From Corylus avellana (Eukaryota; Streptophyta; Magnoliopsida; Fagales; Betulaceae), in assembly GCF_901000735.1 (NCBI RefSeq), contig NC_081544.1, forward strand, positions 11,471,608 to 11,535,607: a stretch of 64,000 bases of DNA, written 5' to 3'. The position numbers and the translations under genes are program-made. Shown here one piece after another: positions 33,106-43,788 of the stretch (position 1 is the first letter of the stretch; each line of letters opens with the position of its first letter). The notes under the pieces were generated by a model. The model did no database searches, had not been told where the DNA came from, and worked only from the letters and a program-made list of their open reading frames with translations.

Positions 33106-33389
33106 AAGAAAGCTCTCATGATCTATCAATTCGCTGGAAAACAATCCACGAATTAACAAGACTACCCCAAACGTCTACAAAATATTTATAAGTAAATAAT
33201 TTTATAATTTTATAAAGAAGGTGATTTTCTGCTAGGAAATAATTTTATAAGTAATTATCTACCTATGCAAATTGATCATAAATTTGTGGCTTTAACACTC
33301 AAAAAAGAGTTGGTAAATATCCCAATACTTGAGCAACACAAGTATAAGTGTATATCAGACTTCGTGATCTTTTTCTCCAAGAAAAAAAT

Positions 33390-33530
33390 ATATTCGTAGA
33401 AAAAACAAAAAATCTTCGAATAGAAATTATACAAACAAAAGAAAAACATGCAAATGTTTTATATGTAATGAAGAAGGTCATATTGCTCCTCAATGCCCTA
33501 AGAAAGGAAAAGGAGGAAATAAAATGATTG
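33390..33530 (+). pseudogene. Endogenous caulimovirid zinc-knuckle fragment
   Basis: A lysine/arginine-rich stretch followed by a CCHC zinc knuckle (CFICNEEGHIAPQC) and more lysines, typical of the nucleic-acid-binding part of a caulimovirid capsid protein. The rest of the capsid region is not recognisable between 33110 and 33390. Confidence 0.7.
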
Positions 33531-33869
33531 CTTACCTTCTTCTGATTTTTCTCATTGTTTTAACCACTTCGAGGTCTCCTTGAAGTGTTGCTACAAGATA
33601 GTCAAGAATATTTTGTTTTTGTCCATGTATTTTTGTAGTTGCTTACTATAACAGACAAAGATTACTTTTATCTGATCTTTAAAATAAATGTTTGTAAGCT
33701 CAAGATAAGTTCCATTTTGAGCAACTAGATGTTTATGTAACTCATCTCTTCTTTGATATGACGGGATAGGAAAAGAGGTGTTTTCTTCTTTTATTCCACT
33801 AAAAGATGGTTTATCTTCTCGTGTATTTATGTTTTAAGCGTTAAACTCATTGGATCTATAAAATTCTTG

Positions 33870-34912
33870 AGGAAAATTTTAGCGAAGATCCTTTAAAACT
33901 ATGGTCTAAAAGCCCTCAATTCTGTAGTTTAAAATTAAAAGATCAAAATGTTATAATTAGAGTTAAACCTATGATCTCTACCAAAAAGGATATAGATGAA
34001 TTTGACATCCAGATTAAAGAACTTCTAGATAAAAAACTGATAGAAGAGACAAACAGTCCTCACTCAATCCCAGCTTTTATTGTAAGAAACCATAGTACGT
34101 GAAATTAAAAGAGGAAAAGCCCGTATGGTAATCAACTATATATAAGAGGCTCAATGAACAATTAGAATTTGATGGATATTTTCTTCCACGAAAAGATGTA
34201 TTGGTTAATCATACCAAAGGGTCTAAAATATTTAGCAAATTTGACCGTAAGTCAGGATTCTGGAAAATACAGTTAACAGAAGAATCTAAAGCCTTAACAG
34301 CTTTTAGTACTTCAAGAGGACATTACCACCGGAATGTTATGCATTTTGGACTAAATATTGCTCCTCAAGTTTTTCAGAGATGGATGGATAAAATCTTTAA
34401 AGACCTTAAAGATTTTTGCATAGTATACATAGATGATATCCTTGTGTTTTCTAAAACCATAGAAGAACATAAGAAACACCTTAAAATTATTTGTGAAAAA
34501 TTCCAGAAAAATAGAATAATTCTTTCTCCAAAAAAGATTGAAGTAGAAAAAGAATCTATAGAATTTTTAGGATTAGTTTTAAATCAAACAGGTTTAAAAT
34601 TACAAGAACATATAATCTCTAAGGTAAGAGAATTCCCTGAAAAAATAGAAGACAAAAAACAATTACAAAGTTTTTTAGGAATTCTTAATTATGGGAGAAA
34701 TTTCATAAAAAATCCCTCTAAAAAAGAAACCCCTCTTTTTGAAAAATTGAAAAAGGATAAATAATTCATCTGGACTAAAAAAGATTCAGAATTAATAAAC
34801 AAATCAAAAATTATTTAAAAGTTTTACCATAAGTTTATTTTCCTGGAAAAGGAGATAAGCTTATTCTTGAAACAGAAGCTTTGGACAATTGTTAGGGATG
34901 CGTTTTCAAAGC
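33870..34912 (+). pseudogene. Endogenous caulimovirid reverse-transcriptase fragment
   Basis: 33930-34090 carries the N-terminal RT region (LLDKKLIEETNSPHS); after a broken stretch, 34201-34764 is open for 187 codons with FSKFDRKSGFWKIQL, the catalytic YIDDILVFS, IEFLGLVLNQTG and LQSFLGILNYGRNFI. The start of an RNase H domain (LILETEA) is reached near 34860 and is cut at 34912 by the Gag-only retrotransposon. FDxKSGFW is characteristic of caulimovirids rather than Ty3 elements. The copy has internal stops and is disrupted. Confidence 0.9.
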
Positions 34913-35760
34913 TGTTAGTTCTTGTGTTGGCTTAATTCAGTTTCAAAATGCAGAGGCTACTGTTTACGGGCTCAAACACTGATATAGAATGCTCAGAATC
35001 CAATCTCCGCCATTCATAATGTAGATTCATGTGTTATGAACGTCCTTAAAAAATTTCAGCTCAATCGGACCACAAACGCCCATCGATCGAAGCTGTTGAT
35101 CAAGACTGGACAGCATTTCCAGAATGCTGTTTCACCCATGTCCGGACATGCCTTCCCCGGGTCCGGACCTCATTTCCAGAAACTCAAATTTTGCTCCGCA
35201 AAGCCGTGTCCGGACACCCCGTAAGTTTTAGGCCAAAAGACGTGATTTTAAGTGGGTTAGGTTTAGGGTCTTGTCGGGGGTATATATACATCATTATAGA
35301 TGAGAGAAGCACGAATTTTCACCCCCAGAGAGTTCGTGTGCGGCTGTGCTTGAGTGATTATTTTGTTGTGAGCCAAATTGATTCCTCTTAGAGGATTTTT
35401 GTTAGTATTGATTGTGTGCTTAATTGAAGTCTATCGGAAGGGTCCGATAAAGGAGAATCACGTTGAAGAAGATTGTGAGCGAGGAGACAAGTTGGAGGCT
35501 TGTCGATCTTACAGAGTCAAGGTCTTGCAAAGGGTTGTAAGTGTTCCTAGTGTCTGTAATCTCTGGATAATCTTTTGATAGTGATTTCCTAGGTTTGGCT
35601 GCCCCGGAGAGGTTTTACTTTTAGAACGTTTTCTAAAAGGTTTCCTCTTCGTCACCAAAATCTTTGTGTGTGATTGTTCATATTTTGGTGATTGTTTGCT
35701 TTGATAAATATCCGTTAATTCCGCATAAAATTGTGATATTTATCTGTTTAGAATTTTTCA
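34913..35760 (+). repeat. 5' LTR of the Gag-only element
   Basis: 848 bp, TGTTAGTTCTTGTG...TTTTTCA. A GGGGGTATATATACATC promoter-like motif lies at 35277-35293. It differs from the 3' LTR by a few percent plus a block of about 22 bp present only in the 3' LTR (near 39185-39207). Confidence 0.92.
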
Positions 35761-35762
35761 AT

Positions 35763-35774
35763 TGGTATCAGAGC
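35763..35774 (+). other. Primer-binding site (initiator Met tRNA)
   Basis: TGGTATCAGAGC two bases after the 5' LTR, complementary to the 3' end of plant initiator methionine tRNA; it primes minus-strand cDNA synthesis. Confidence 0.93.
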
Positions 35775-35821
35775 GGGTTCACTCCGTGAAGGATTAAATT
35801 CCTGAGTGTGATCTTTGTTTC

Positions 35822-37498
35822 TTGTTTAAGATGTCTCAAACCCTTAACACTGTGCCTAATTTTGATGGATCAAATTATGGCTATTGGAAATCCCGTATGA
35901 GATTTTTCTTAAAATCTATAGACGTTTGGCATGTCATTGAATCTGGATTTAAAGCTCCAGATAAGCCGATAGCTGAATGGTCTAATGTTGAAAAACAAAC
36001 TCGTATGGCGAATGACAAAGCTATGAATGCTCTATGCTTGGCAATTTCACAAACTGAGTTCTCAAGAATTTCAAATTGTGATAGTGCCAAAGATGCATGG
36101 GAGATCCTAAAAACTACTTATGAAGGAACAAATCTTGTTAAAGCTTCAAAACTTCAAATGTTAGTTTCTAAGTTTGAGGAAATTAAAATGTTAGAGGATG
36201 AGACATTTAATGATTTCTTTGGTAAACTTAGTGAAATTAGAAATTCCATGATAAATCTAGGAAAGAAAGTTTCTGACACTAAGCTTATTAGAAAAGTTAT
36301 AAGATCACTCCCTGAAAGATTCAGAATGAAGGTAACTGCTATTGAGTCATGCACTGATCTTAATACCATGAGGATAGAAGAGTTAGTTGGTGCTCTTCAA
36401 ACTTATGAGTTTTCCTTGCCTCAACCTAGGAAAAATAAGGATATTGCCCTTAGAACTCTTAGGAAGAACTCTGATGAGTTATTTGATGAGGATTCACCAG
36501 ATGATGAGGAACTTGCATTGATAGCTAGAAGGTATTTTAGGAATGAACATAGAATTTCCAAGAAATTTGGAAAACAAAAAGAGAGTACTCAGGGTAGAAA
36601 TGAAAGAGACCCACGTGGTCCAAAATGTTATGAGTGTTCTGGCTATGGTCATGTGCAAAAGGATTGTGCTAACCTCAAGAGTAATAAGCCAAAAGGTCAA
36701 AAAGCCTTCAATATTACATTGAGTGACACTGATGAGGAAGAAACTCCTAATTATATGGCTTTTGTTGCATCCTATGATTCTGATGATTCTAATCAATCAG
36801 ATGTTCAGTCTGCCTCTGATAATGAATCAAATAGGGTTAATGATCTTCAAAACTCCTTTAACAATTTAATGGAAAAGTTTTCTATGCTTAGTAATACTAA
36901 CTTGAAAATTGTTAAGGATTTTAAGAATCTTGAGCTTGAAAGGGATAATTTGTTGAAATCTTTGAGTGATTCACATGTTGTTTGCAATACTCTCAAATCT
37001 GAAAACCATGTGTTAATTGCTAAAAATAAATCCCTTCAAAATGATCTGATTACATCTAGAAATCACTTGAGTAAATTCTCTAGTGAAAAGCTTGATAAAA
37101 TGTTGTATATTCAAAAGCATTCTAGTGACAGATCTGGATTAGGATTTGATAAAACTGCTTCTTTGTCTTCTAACCGTGCTTCTACTTCAAAGACTGTTTT
37201 TGTTAAACCAGTGAAAGTAGAAGAATATTCAAGTGAAGAAATGCAAGTAGTTGCTCCAACTCCTCAAGGTAAGAAAGGTAAGAAAATCTACATTGAGCCT
37301 CATGCATCTTACCCTACACCTAGAGTCGTGCATCCTCATAGGAAATTACTTTCTCAAAGGTTTATCCCTACATGTCATCACTGTGGCAAAGTGGGTCACA
37401 TTCGACCTCACTGTTTTAATTTGAAACCCCATGTGCATATCAATGAAAATTCCTATTCTACGAAAGAAAGTGAGGGTTCAGTCATAATGATGAAATAA
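35822..37498 (+). CDS. Retrotransposon Gag polyprotein (Ty1/copia, Sirevirus-like)
   Basis: Uninterrupted 558-codon frame beginning 47 bases after the primer-binding site. Residues about 10-40 hold the NFDGSNYGYWKSRM motif that opens copia Gag proteins; residues about 55-200 form the UBN2-type Gag core (DAKDAWEILKTTYEG-like and LPERFRMKVTAIE segments). A CCHC zinc knuckle CYECSGYGHVQKDC lies at 269-282, an acidic stretch at about 300-335, a likely coiled coil at about 345-425 and a second CCHC knuckle CHHCGKVGHIRPHC at 518-531. A start 2 codons downstream (MSQTLN) is equally possible. Gag forms the virus-like particle. The open frame in an element lacking pol suggests recent activity or selection on Gag. 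Confidence 0.93.
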   Translation: MFKMSQTLNTVPNFDGSNYGYWKSRMRFFLKSIDVWHVIESGFKAPDKPIAEWSNVEKQTRMANDKAMNALCLAISQTEFSRISNCDSAKDAWEILKTTYEGTNLVKASKLQMLVSKFEEIKMLEDETFNDFFGKLSEIRNSMINLGKKVSDTKLIRKVIRSLPERFRMKVTAIESCTDLNTMRIEELVGALQTYEFSLPQPRKNKDIALRTLRKNSDELFDEDSPDDEELALIARRYFRNEHRISKKFGKQKESTQGRNERDPRGPKCYECSGYGHVQKDCANLKSNKPKGQKAFNITLSDTDEEETPNYMAFVASYDSDDSNQSDVQSASDNESNRVNDLQNSFNNLMEKFSMLSNTNLKIVKDFKNLELERDNLLKSLSDSHVVCNTLKSENHVLIAKNKSLQNDLITSRNHLSKFSSEKLDKMLYIQKHSSDRSGLGFDKTASLSSNRASTSKTVFVKPVKVEEYSSEEMQVVAPTPQGKKGKKIYIEPHASYPTPRVVHPHRKLLSQRFIPTCHHCGKVGHIRPHCFNLKPHVHINENSYSTKESEGSVIMMK

Positions 37499-38886
37499 GT
37501 GCTATCTAGGCTAGATAAGTTTGAGCAAAGTCATAAGTCTAGACCTAAGATTTCTCAAGTTTGAGTTAGGAAGGATGACACCATTCACCCGTTGGGGGGG
37601 AGTGGTGATGATCTCACCTTATGTTAGGTGAGTCACCCACATGCCTAGGATTGATTCTCTTGCATATCTTTGCATATCCTAGAGCGTGTTTTTCATTTTG
37701 CATTGCATTTTTGTTTTATTTGTTCTGAAATTGTCTTTTGTGTGTGTGCATTTATTTTGTGAAAAATAAAAATAAAAAGTATTTTACTTTGGTTGTTCTT
37801 TTCATTCTTTTGTCTTATGCACCTAGATAGTCCATTAATTTCTCATGTTGCTTTCATGGATTTAATCTCTTGCATCTTGGAATGTTCTTAATATGCATGA
37901 GATGAAAATTTGTGTCAATAGACTTGTTTTTGTGGTTACCTAAAGCCTGATCTTATGTGGTACATTTTACCTATGCTTTATCTCTTGTGCACATTTAAGC
38001 TTAAATTGAGGTTTTGTTTCACTTTATTTTTGAGGTCTGTTAGGTAAACCATATGTGGTTTTTGACTAGTCATATTTTTCAAATTGACCATATGCTAGTT
38101 GAACCTAGGGCTTAAAAATTTCTGCTTTTTTTTTTGTGATAAGCACCAAAAGTTTAAGGACACTTTCTCAAAGAGAAAAATAAACAAAATAGTGAAACAA
38201 ATAAAATTAAAAGATCATATTCCAAAAGGAATTTATTTCACTGTGTCAAACTTGTGCAAAATATTTTACAAAGAGAAATGTATAGGATGAGAGTGGCTAG
38301 GCCCTAGTATGATAAGGTTTGACTTTTGATTTGATATACTTGTCAAAACCTCATGGTGGTGAAACTTTCTCTCATTTTGTAAGTTGAAAATTTTTCTCTT
38401 TGGATGGCTTACCCACACACCACACAAGCATAGGTTGAATGGAACATTTTCTTGGCTTGGGTTAAGCAATATGAGTTTCTAGCCATTTCTAGTCTCATGT
38501 ATGTTTTGCATATTTGGAGCATGTTTGGGATATTCATTGTGCAATACATGAGTCATTGATGTGTCATCATTTGTGTTCATTTGACTTTTGAGGGGGAGAA
38601 ACATGTTTTGCATTTTTTAGCTTCTTGTTGATTATTGAGTCATATGTTGAGGGAGAGTTTTTGGTGATGTATGTTCATGATCTTGCATTCTACGTCATTT
38701 TTTTTGTGATCATGAGTTTTATTTCTGTATTCCTGTTCCACATATGCCTTGATGTATTTTGTGAAGTGTTTCAGGAAATATGAAGACCTTTTGTCATTCT
38801 GTGACAAAAAGGGGGAGTAAATATGGGGAGATGATGGGATTGGCTCGGCATTTTGGTTTTGTCACTGAATTGCCAAAGGGGGAGTT
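37499..38886 (+). other. 3' internal region of the Gag-only element
   Basis: Non-coding apart from a 63-codon open frame at 38099-38290 that is also open in the related element (63201-63407, minus). GGGGGAGT purine tracts occur near 37595, 38592 and 38810; the one adjoining the 3' LTR (AAAGGGGGAGTT, 38875-38886) is the polypurine tract. From about 37690 onward it aligns to 62611-63810 of the second element. Confidence 0.75.
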
Positions 38887-39757
38887 TGTTAGTTCTTGTG
38901 TTGGCTTAATTCAGTTTCAAAATGCAGAGGCTACTGTTTATGGGCTCAAACACTGATATAGAATGCTAAAAATCTAATCTCCACTGTTCATAATGTAGAT
39001 TCATGTGTTATGAATATCGCTGCAAAATTTCAGCTCAATCGGACCATAAACGCCCATCGATCGGAGCTGTTGATCAAGACTGGACAGCATTTCCAGAATG
39101 CTGTTTCACCCATGTACGGACATGCCTTCCCCGGGTCCGGACCTCATTTCCAGAAACTCAAATTTTGCTCCGCAAAGCCGTGTCTGGACAACCCATTAAC
39201 ATGTCCGGACACCCCGTAAGTTTTAGGCCAAAAAATGTGATTTTAAGTGGGTTAGGTCTAGGGTTTTTGTCGGGGGTATATATACATCATTATAGAAGAG
39301 AGAAGCACAAATTTTCACCCCCCAGAGAGTTTGTGTGAGGCTGTGCTTGAGTGATTATTTTGTTGTGAACCAAATTGATTCCTCTTAGAGGATTTTTGTT
39401 AGTATTGATTGTGTGCTTAATTGAAGTCTATCAGAAGGGTCCGATAAAGGAGAATCACGTTGAAGAAGATTGTGAGCGAGGAGACAAGTTGGAGGCTTGT
39501 CAATCTTACAGAGTCAAGGTCTTGCAAAGGGTTGTAAGTGTTCCTAGTGTCTGTAATCTCTGGATAATATTTTGATAGTGATTTCCTGGATTTGGCTGCC
39601 CCGGAGAGGTTTTACTTTTCGAACGTTTTCTAAAAGGTTTCCTCTTCGTCACCAAAATCTTTGTGTGTGATTGTTCATATTTTGGTAATTGTTTGCTTTG
39701 ATAAATATCCATTAATTCCGCATAAAATTGTGATATTTATCTGTTTAGAGTTTTTCA
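38887..39757 (+). repeat. 3' LTR of the Gag-only element
   Basis: 871 bp, same ends as the 5' LTR, followed directly by the AAAGC target duplication. Confidence 0.92.
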
Positions 39758-39762
39758 AAAGC

Positions 39763-41484
39763 AATTCAAGAAAAATTATGGACTGAGTATGAATCCCCTA
39801 CTTAGCAATGTCATTTAGGAATTAGAGCCAAAAAAGACCCTATTCCTAAGAGGATTTCATATTCAAGATAAGTTGTTATCTTTTCTATGATTTTTTTTTC
39901 GATCTTGGATAGAACGTTGAGGATCTTGATAAAGTTGTCTCCAATAATCCAAGATTTCTTTAATATTTTCATATTCAGTATAATTATAGTCAACTTCTTG
40001 TTGAAGGACCATAATATCTTCAGTTCCATAGAGTAATCTTGGGATTTTGTGATCACTAGGACTAATCATTCCTTCAAAAGCAATACTTCCTATTTTACTA
40101 GCTAATTCATTCAAAGTTTCCTTAGTCTCTTGTTTGAGGTCTAAATCAACTATTGAACTGATTTGCTTTATATTATTATCTATTTTATCTACCATGATTT
40201 CGATAGACATAAGATTGGACTCAACATAATTTTGATTAGTTATTTGATTTTTTTTCTTCTAGTTTTTTAAACCAAGAGTGAATACTATCACTAATACTAT
40301 TTAAGCTAGCACACACATTTCCGAGATTATTTTCAAACTTACGTTCTATATGCAACATATGTCTATAATCATCTTTAGCATATCCTAACCATGAGCTAAT
40401 ACATTCTATCTTATCATTGTTATGTGTTGCCATTCTAGACTGCAGGTGGTACCGAAAACCACCTATATGCTTCTAGACTCCTTAATGCAACAAATTGAAA
40501 CGGCTAATGGTCTTTGAAGCATTTGCAGGCATATGGGTTTTACTACAGCTAATATTGTAACAACACAAAACAATAGTAATTAAGAATATAATAAACTAGA
40601 TAGAACAAAATAAACTAATATAGAAATATATGCTGTAAATAAAACGTATTGACAGTAGTAATTTACAATGATCTTGGGACTCTCAGCAACTAACTCAGGT
40701 TTGATACCATTTATGGTAGGGAGAAAAAACATGAAGTAACAAAGGAAGGCTACGAAGAGAGAAGCGAATTTCTACAAAACAAAACAAGTGCTAGAAAAGC
40801 TAGATGCCTTCCACACCTTACACTATTCCTTTATAAAGGAAAAATGGGAGAGTACAAAACACAACACAATTTACAACACTTTATAAACCAAAAACCTGCA
40901 AAAAGATATAAAACAAATTCCTAGTAAGGTGGCATCTTTAAAAGTGTGTTGTGTGTCCACCATGTTTCTCGATGCCTTTCATTATTGCTGCTAGCTGTCA
41001 AAAACTCTTGTTAGCTTTTTGCCGACTGAGAGTGAGCTGGCAGATTTTACTGTTGGTGGACTTGTCTTTTACAAGGGTCCACCAAGCTTCTGTCTGATCT
41101 TCAATCTTTCATAGCGTTGATTAAATTGGCAAATTCTTATTTGTCTAAAGAAGGTGAAGAAATAATTTGGCTGTCGTCTAGCAGACGTAGGTGTTCTATG
41201 TCATCAGCCAATAACTCCAGTTCATACGGTAGATCAAGATTTTTTTTCTTGTTGCCATATTCTCAAGCAGCTTCTCTGCTTATTCAATCTGTTCTTGACT
41301 CTGAGGGTAGTAAATTGGAACTTTGGTAACAAATAGCCTTCTACCATCTGTTGTCATGAATTTTTTAAATGGTGAATCTCTAATTTCTTTTGCTTTATCA
41401 TAGAGAAAAACTAGAAAAAGATAAGAAATAAAAAAAGGAAGAAATCTATAAGTTGCTTGAATTCAAAATTTTCTCAGCAAGAGT
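39763..41484 (-). pseudogene. Endogenous caulimovirid, second fragment in opposite orientation
   Basis: After a short remainder of the plus-strand copy, the minus strand carries two open stretches in sequence: 40433-40236 (65 codons, starting MATHNNDKIEC) and 40210-39863 (115 codons, helical and acidic, containing LYGTEDIMVLQQEVDYN). They lie downstream of a methionine-tRNA primer-binding-site-like motif (40698-40709) and of a promoter-like region, as a first viral frame would. Farther upstream near 41120-41330 the minus strand has a helical stretch with PQSQEQIEQ that could be the end of another viral frame. The two frames are separated by a stop or frame change. Assignment rests on position and context and is less certain than for the RT part. 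Confidence 0.55.
40698..40709 (-). other. Primer-binding-site-like motif of the pararetrovirus
   Basis: TGGTATCAAACC on the minus strand, two mismatches from the TGGTATCAGAGC methionine-tRNA site used by caulimovirids, about 265 bp before the MATHNND frame. A TTTATAAAG TATA-like motif lies upstream near 40831-40839. Confidence 0.5.
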
Positions 41485-41700
41485 CTTTGAACAATTTTGT
41501 GGAAACACTATAGCGTCTACATTCGTCAAAGACGCACTTCAAAGATCAAAGACTATCCGGTCGGGCTGTAAAAGTGGTCTTTTGCAGCAACCAATAGAAG
41601 AAAGACACATCACCTAAAGCACAAAAAATGCACAAAACTAACCTACAACCTAAAACACTAGATTTTAAAGGTTTTCTTCTTCTTCCTTATCCTTACCCAT
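41485..41700 (+). mobile_element. LTR-like sequence, second half
   Basis: Aligns to about 10885-11100: CACTATAGCGTCTACATTCG, AAAGACGCACTTC, CCAATA...AGACA. It completes the sequence begun at 32568-32772, so the caulimovirid and everything in it lie inside one LTR-like sequence. The right end is approximate. Confidence 0.6.
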
Positions 41701-41725
41701 CTGCTGACACCTCCTCTGCCTTAAC

Positions 41726-43783
41726 TGTAGCACCTCCAAAATTAGCCGTGGCTAACTTGGCAGGGGTACTGGCAATTACCCCAGTTAAACCAACTTGTGG
41801 CTAAATGAAGAATTGCCCCTCTAAGCATTATCAGAGTTAATGCATAGGAAGGTCATATAAATCTAAGAAAACTATTAAATCATGAAATGGACAAGTATAT
41901 TCTTCGAAGTTAAGACATGAAGCAATTGACAGTGATACTAAACAAACCTGATAACCTTTAAAGCAAAGTTTGTAGTGGCAGCCATGCCACCCTTGGGTTT
42001 TAGCAACAAATTTTCTATAAAGGTAATAACAGCGTAAGTCTAACGACTTAGTAAGTAAACCTCACAATTAGATATGACATGAGCCTATTTAAGCAAAAAT
42101 AAACGTGCAGTTTTAGTAAACATTAAAAAGGGGTGTTGTCTCCGTTAATACACCATAAAAGTATTGTTTGGTTAATAAAAGAGTGGTGTATTCCCAGTGG
42201 TAATCGCCTAAGTATTTTAACGCAAAAAAAACTAATGCTTTATAGGTTATAACTCTCATGTATGGTCTACCCGAGATATTATGCCTTCTCAGTAGGGTTG
42301 ACGCTGTCCCGAGTGACCTGTAATACAACACCGGTGCCCGGGATATTGTACGCTACCGTACATCCTATTAGTGGCACGACCGAGTCCGACCTTGGGTGGC
42401 CCATACCACTAATGTTGTCTGTCCTATCACCAACCATTAGGGAATAGTTGCGCCGGTTACGAAACAACCATTGGATCCAAAGCCCATATAACAACACATG
42501 CAATTGACCATAAAATGAAGTCTATATAGTAAACCCATGGCCATTATACTGCACGTAGCGATGTACCATGTCATACAATGCATCTTATCAACCAAACAGT
42601 TACCAGGTAGTTACAAAACATAGACATGCTCATATCATACTTGTGGTCAGTCAACTCACATATCTCACATTTTTAAGGAAAGGGTTCGTAAGGGTTTACT
42701 TACCTCATACGCTCGCTTGAATCCTCCGATATTGCTACATCCTGCTATAACGAAATACAACATGTCGTTATGCGCAGTTGTAGAAGACCCTTACGAGTAA
42801 GATACTAAGCCTTATCTATCAAAAGGATTGCTAGACTAAAAAATACACGAGAGTGAGGCTTAAGGGCAGATGTCTGGCTTCCTAACCGTACGTCCGGGCT
42901 CGAGAGCGTACATCCGGTAAGTGAGTTAGACAATCCGGCAAAAGCTCCAAACTATGTTTTATGGTTTCTATAAAACCTATAGGCTATCATATCTCCTCCT
43001 AGGCTATTAAATAAACACATGCATCGTAAGAAAACTCTACATTATGCAATACAAGGAATCAAAGAAACTTTTAAAACTCTTTTGGAAACATTTCTTGATT
43101 TTGTAAGAAAGGATACAAGAACTTTAACATGGTGCCTTTAAAGCTTATAACAGTAGAGAAGCAACAAGAACAACATCAAGAGTATAAAATGGGCAAGAGG
43201 TTACCTTAGGAAATGGCAAGAACACAAGCTTTCTTCCTCTTCTCTCTTAAATAACAAAACTCTCAAAGAGCACTCACTTTGGTGGTTACAGAGGGCCTGC
43301 GAATGAATATGTTCAAGGGACGATGGGGGGTTGGTAATTATAGGCCAGAAAAGCTAAGGGCGCTATCAACTACTTTGAAAAGCAGCGTACGTCCAGTACT
43401 ATTGGGCGTACATCCGATACTATTTATTCAACGGTCCAAAGGGTGCATCGTACGTACAGCTATTAACTAGTGGTCAACCCAAAAGTAGCGTCCGTCTGGT
43501 GGTCCCCCATCGTATGTCCTCACTATAAGTTAGAGGCGTACGTATGGTGGTCCCTTGGTGTACGTCTACACTAGAGATAAAGGTGTACGTCCGGCACTAC
43601 TAGATGTACGTATGGTCAGAAAGAAGTGAACTTGGGTTTTTGTCTCAAAACTATAAAGGACTCTTGGTTATGTGTTTGGGCTTAGGTTTCTTTAGTTATA
43701 AAATCTTGTTCTATATAAAATCTTTTAGTCGCGCTTTGTAGAAAACCTTTTAGTAAAGACAGTTGTTCTATCGGGGTATTACA
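41726..43783 (-). mobile_element. Solo LTR, 2.2-kb family (copy 2)
   Basis: 2058 bp, bounded by TGTAATACCCCGA (minus-strand start at 43783) and ...GGTGCTACA (41726), flanked by TTAAC (41721-41725) and TTAAT (43784-43788), 4 of 5 matching. Shares long stretches with 1637-3860, for instance TCTACCCGAGATATTA and CTTCTCAGTAGGGTTG, and has CGTACGTCCGG-like sub-repeats at 43385-43620. Confidence 0.8.
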
Positions 43784-43788
43784 TTAAT

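Larger units (their letters stand above)
34913..39757 (+). mobile_element. Gag-only LTR retrotransposon (TR-GAG type, Sirevirus-like)
   Basis: A 4845-bp element with two LTRs, a perfect target duplication AAAGC (34908-34912 and 39758-39762), an initiator-methionine primer-binding site, one long gag frame and a polypurine tract. There is no protease, integrase, RT or RNase H: after Gag only the beginning of a Sirevirus-type linker remains, where VRKDDTIHPLGGSG can be read with a stop in place of the usual Trp, and then 1.3 kb of non-coding DNA. It must be moved by enzymes of a relative. Inserted in the RNase H region of the caulimovirid remnant. Confidence 0.92.

Noticed and set aside
34201..34764. 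Ty3/gypsy RT
   Set aside because: The KSGFWKIQL and surrounding motifs, plus neighbouring movement-protein and zinc-knuckle sequences, fit Caulimoviridae better.
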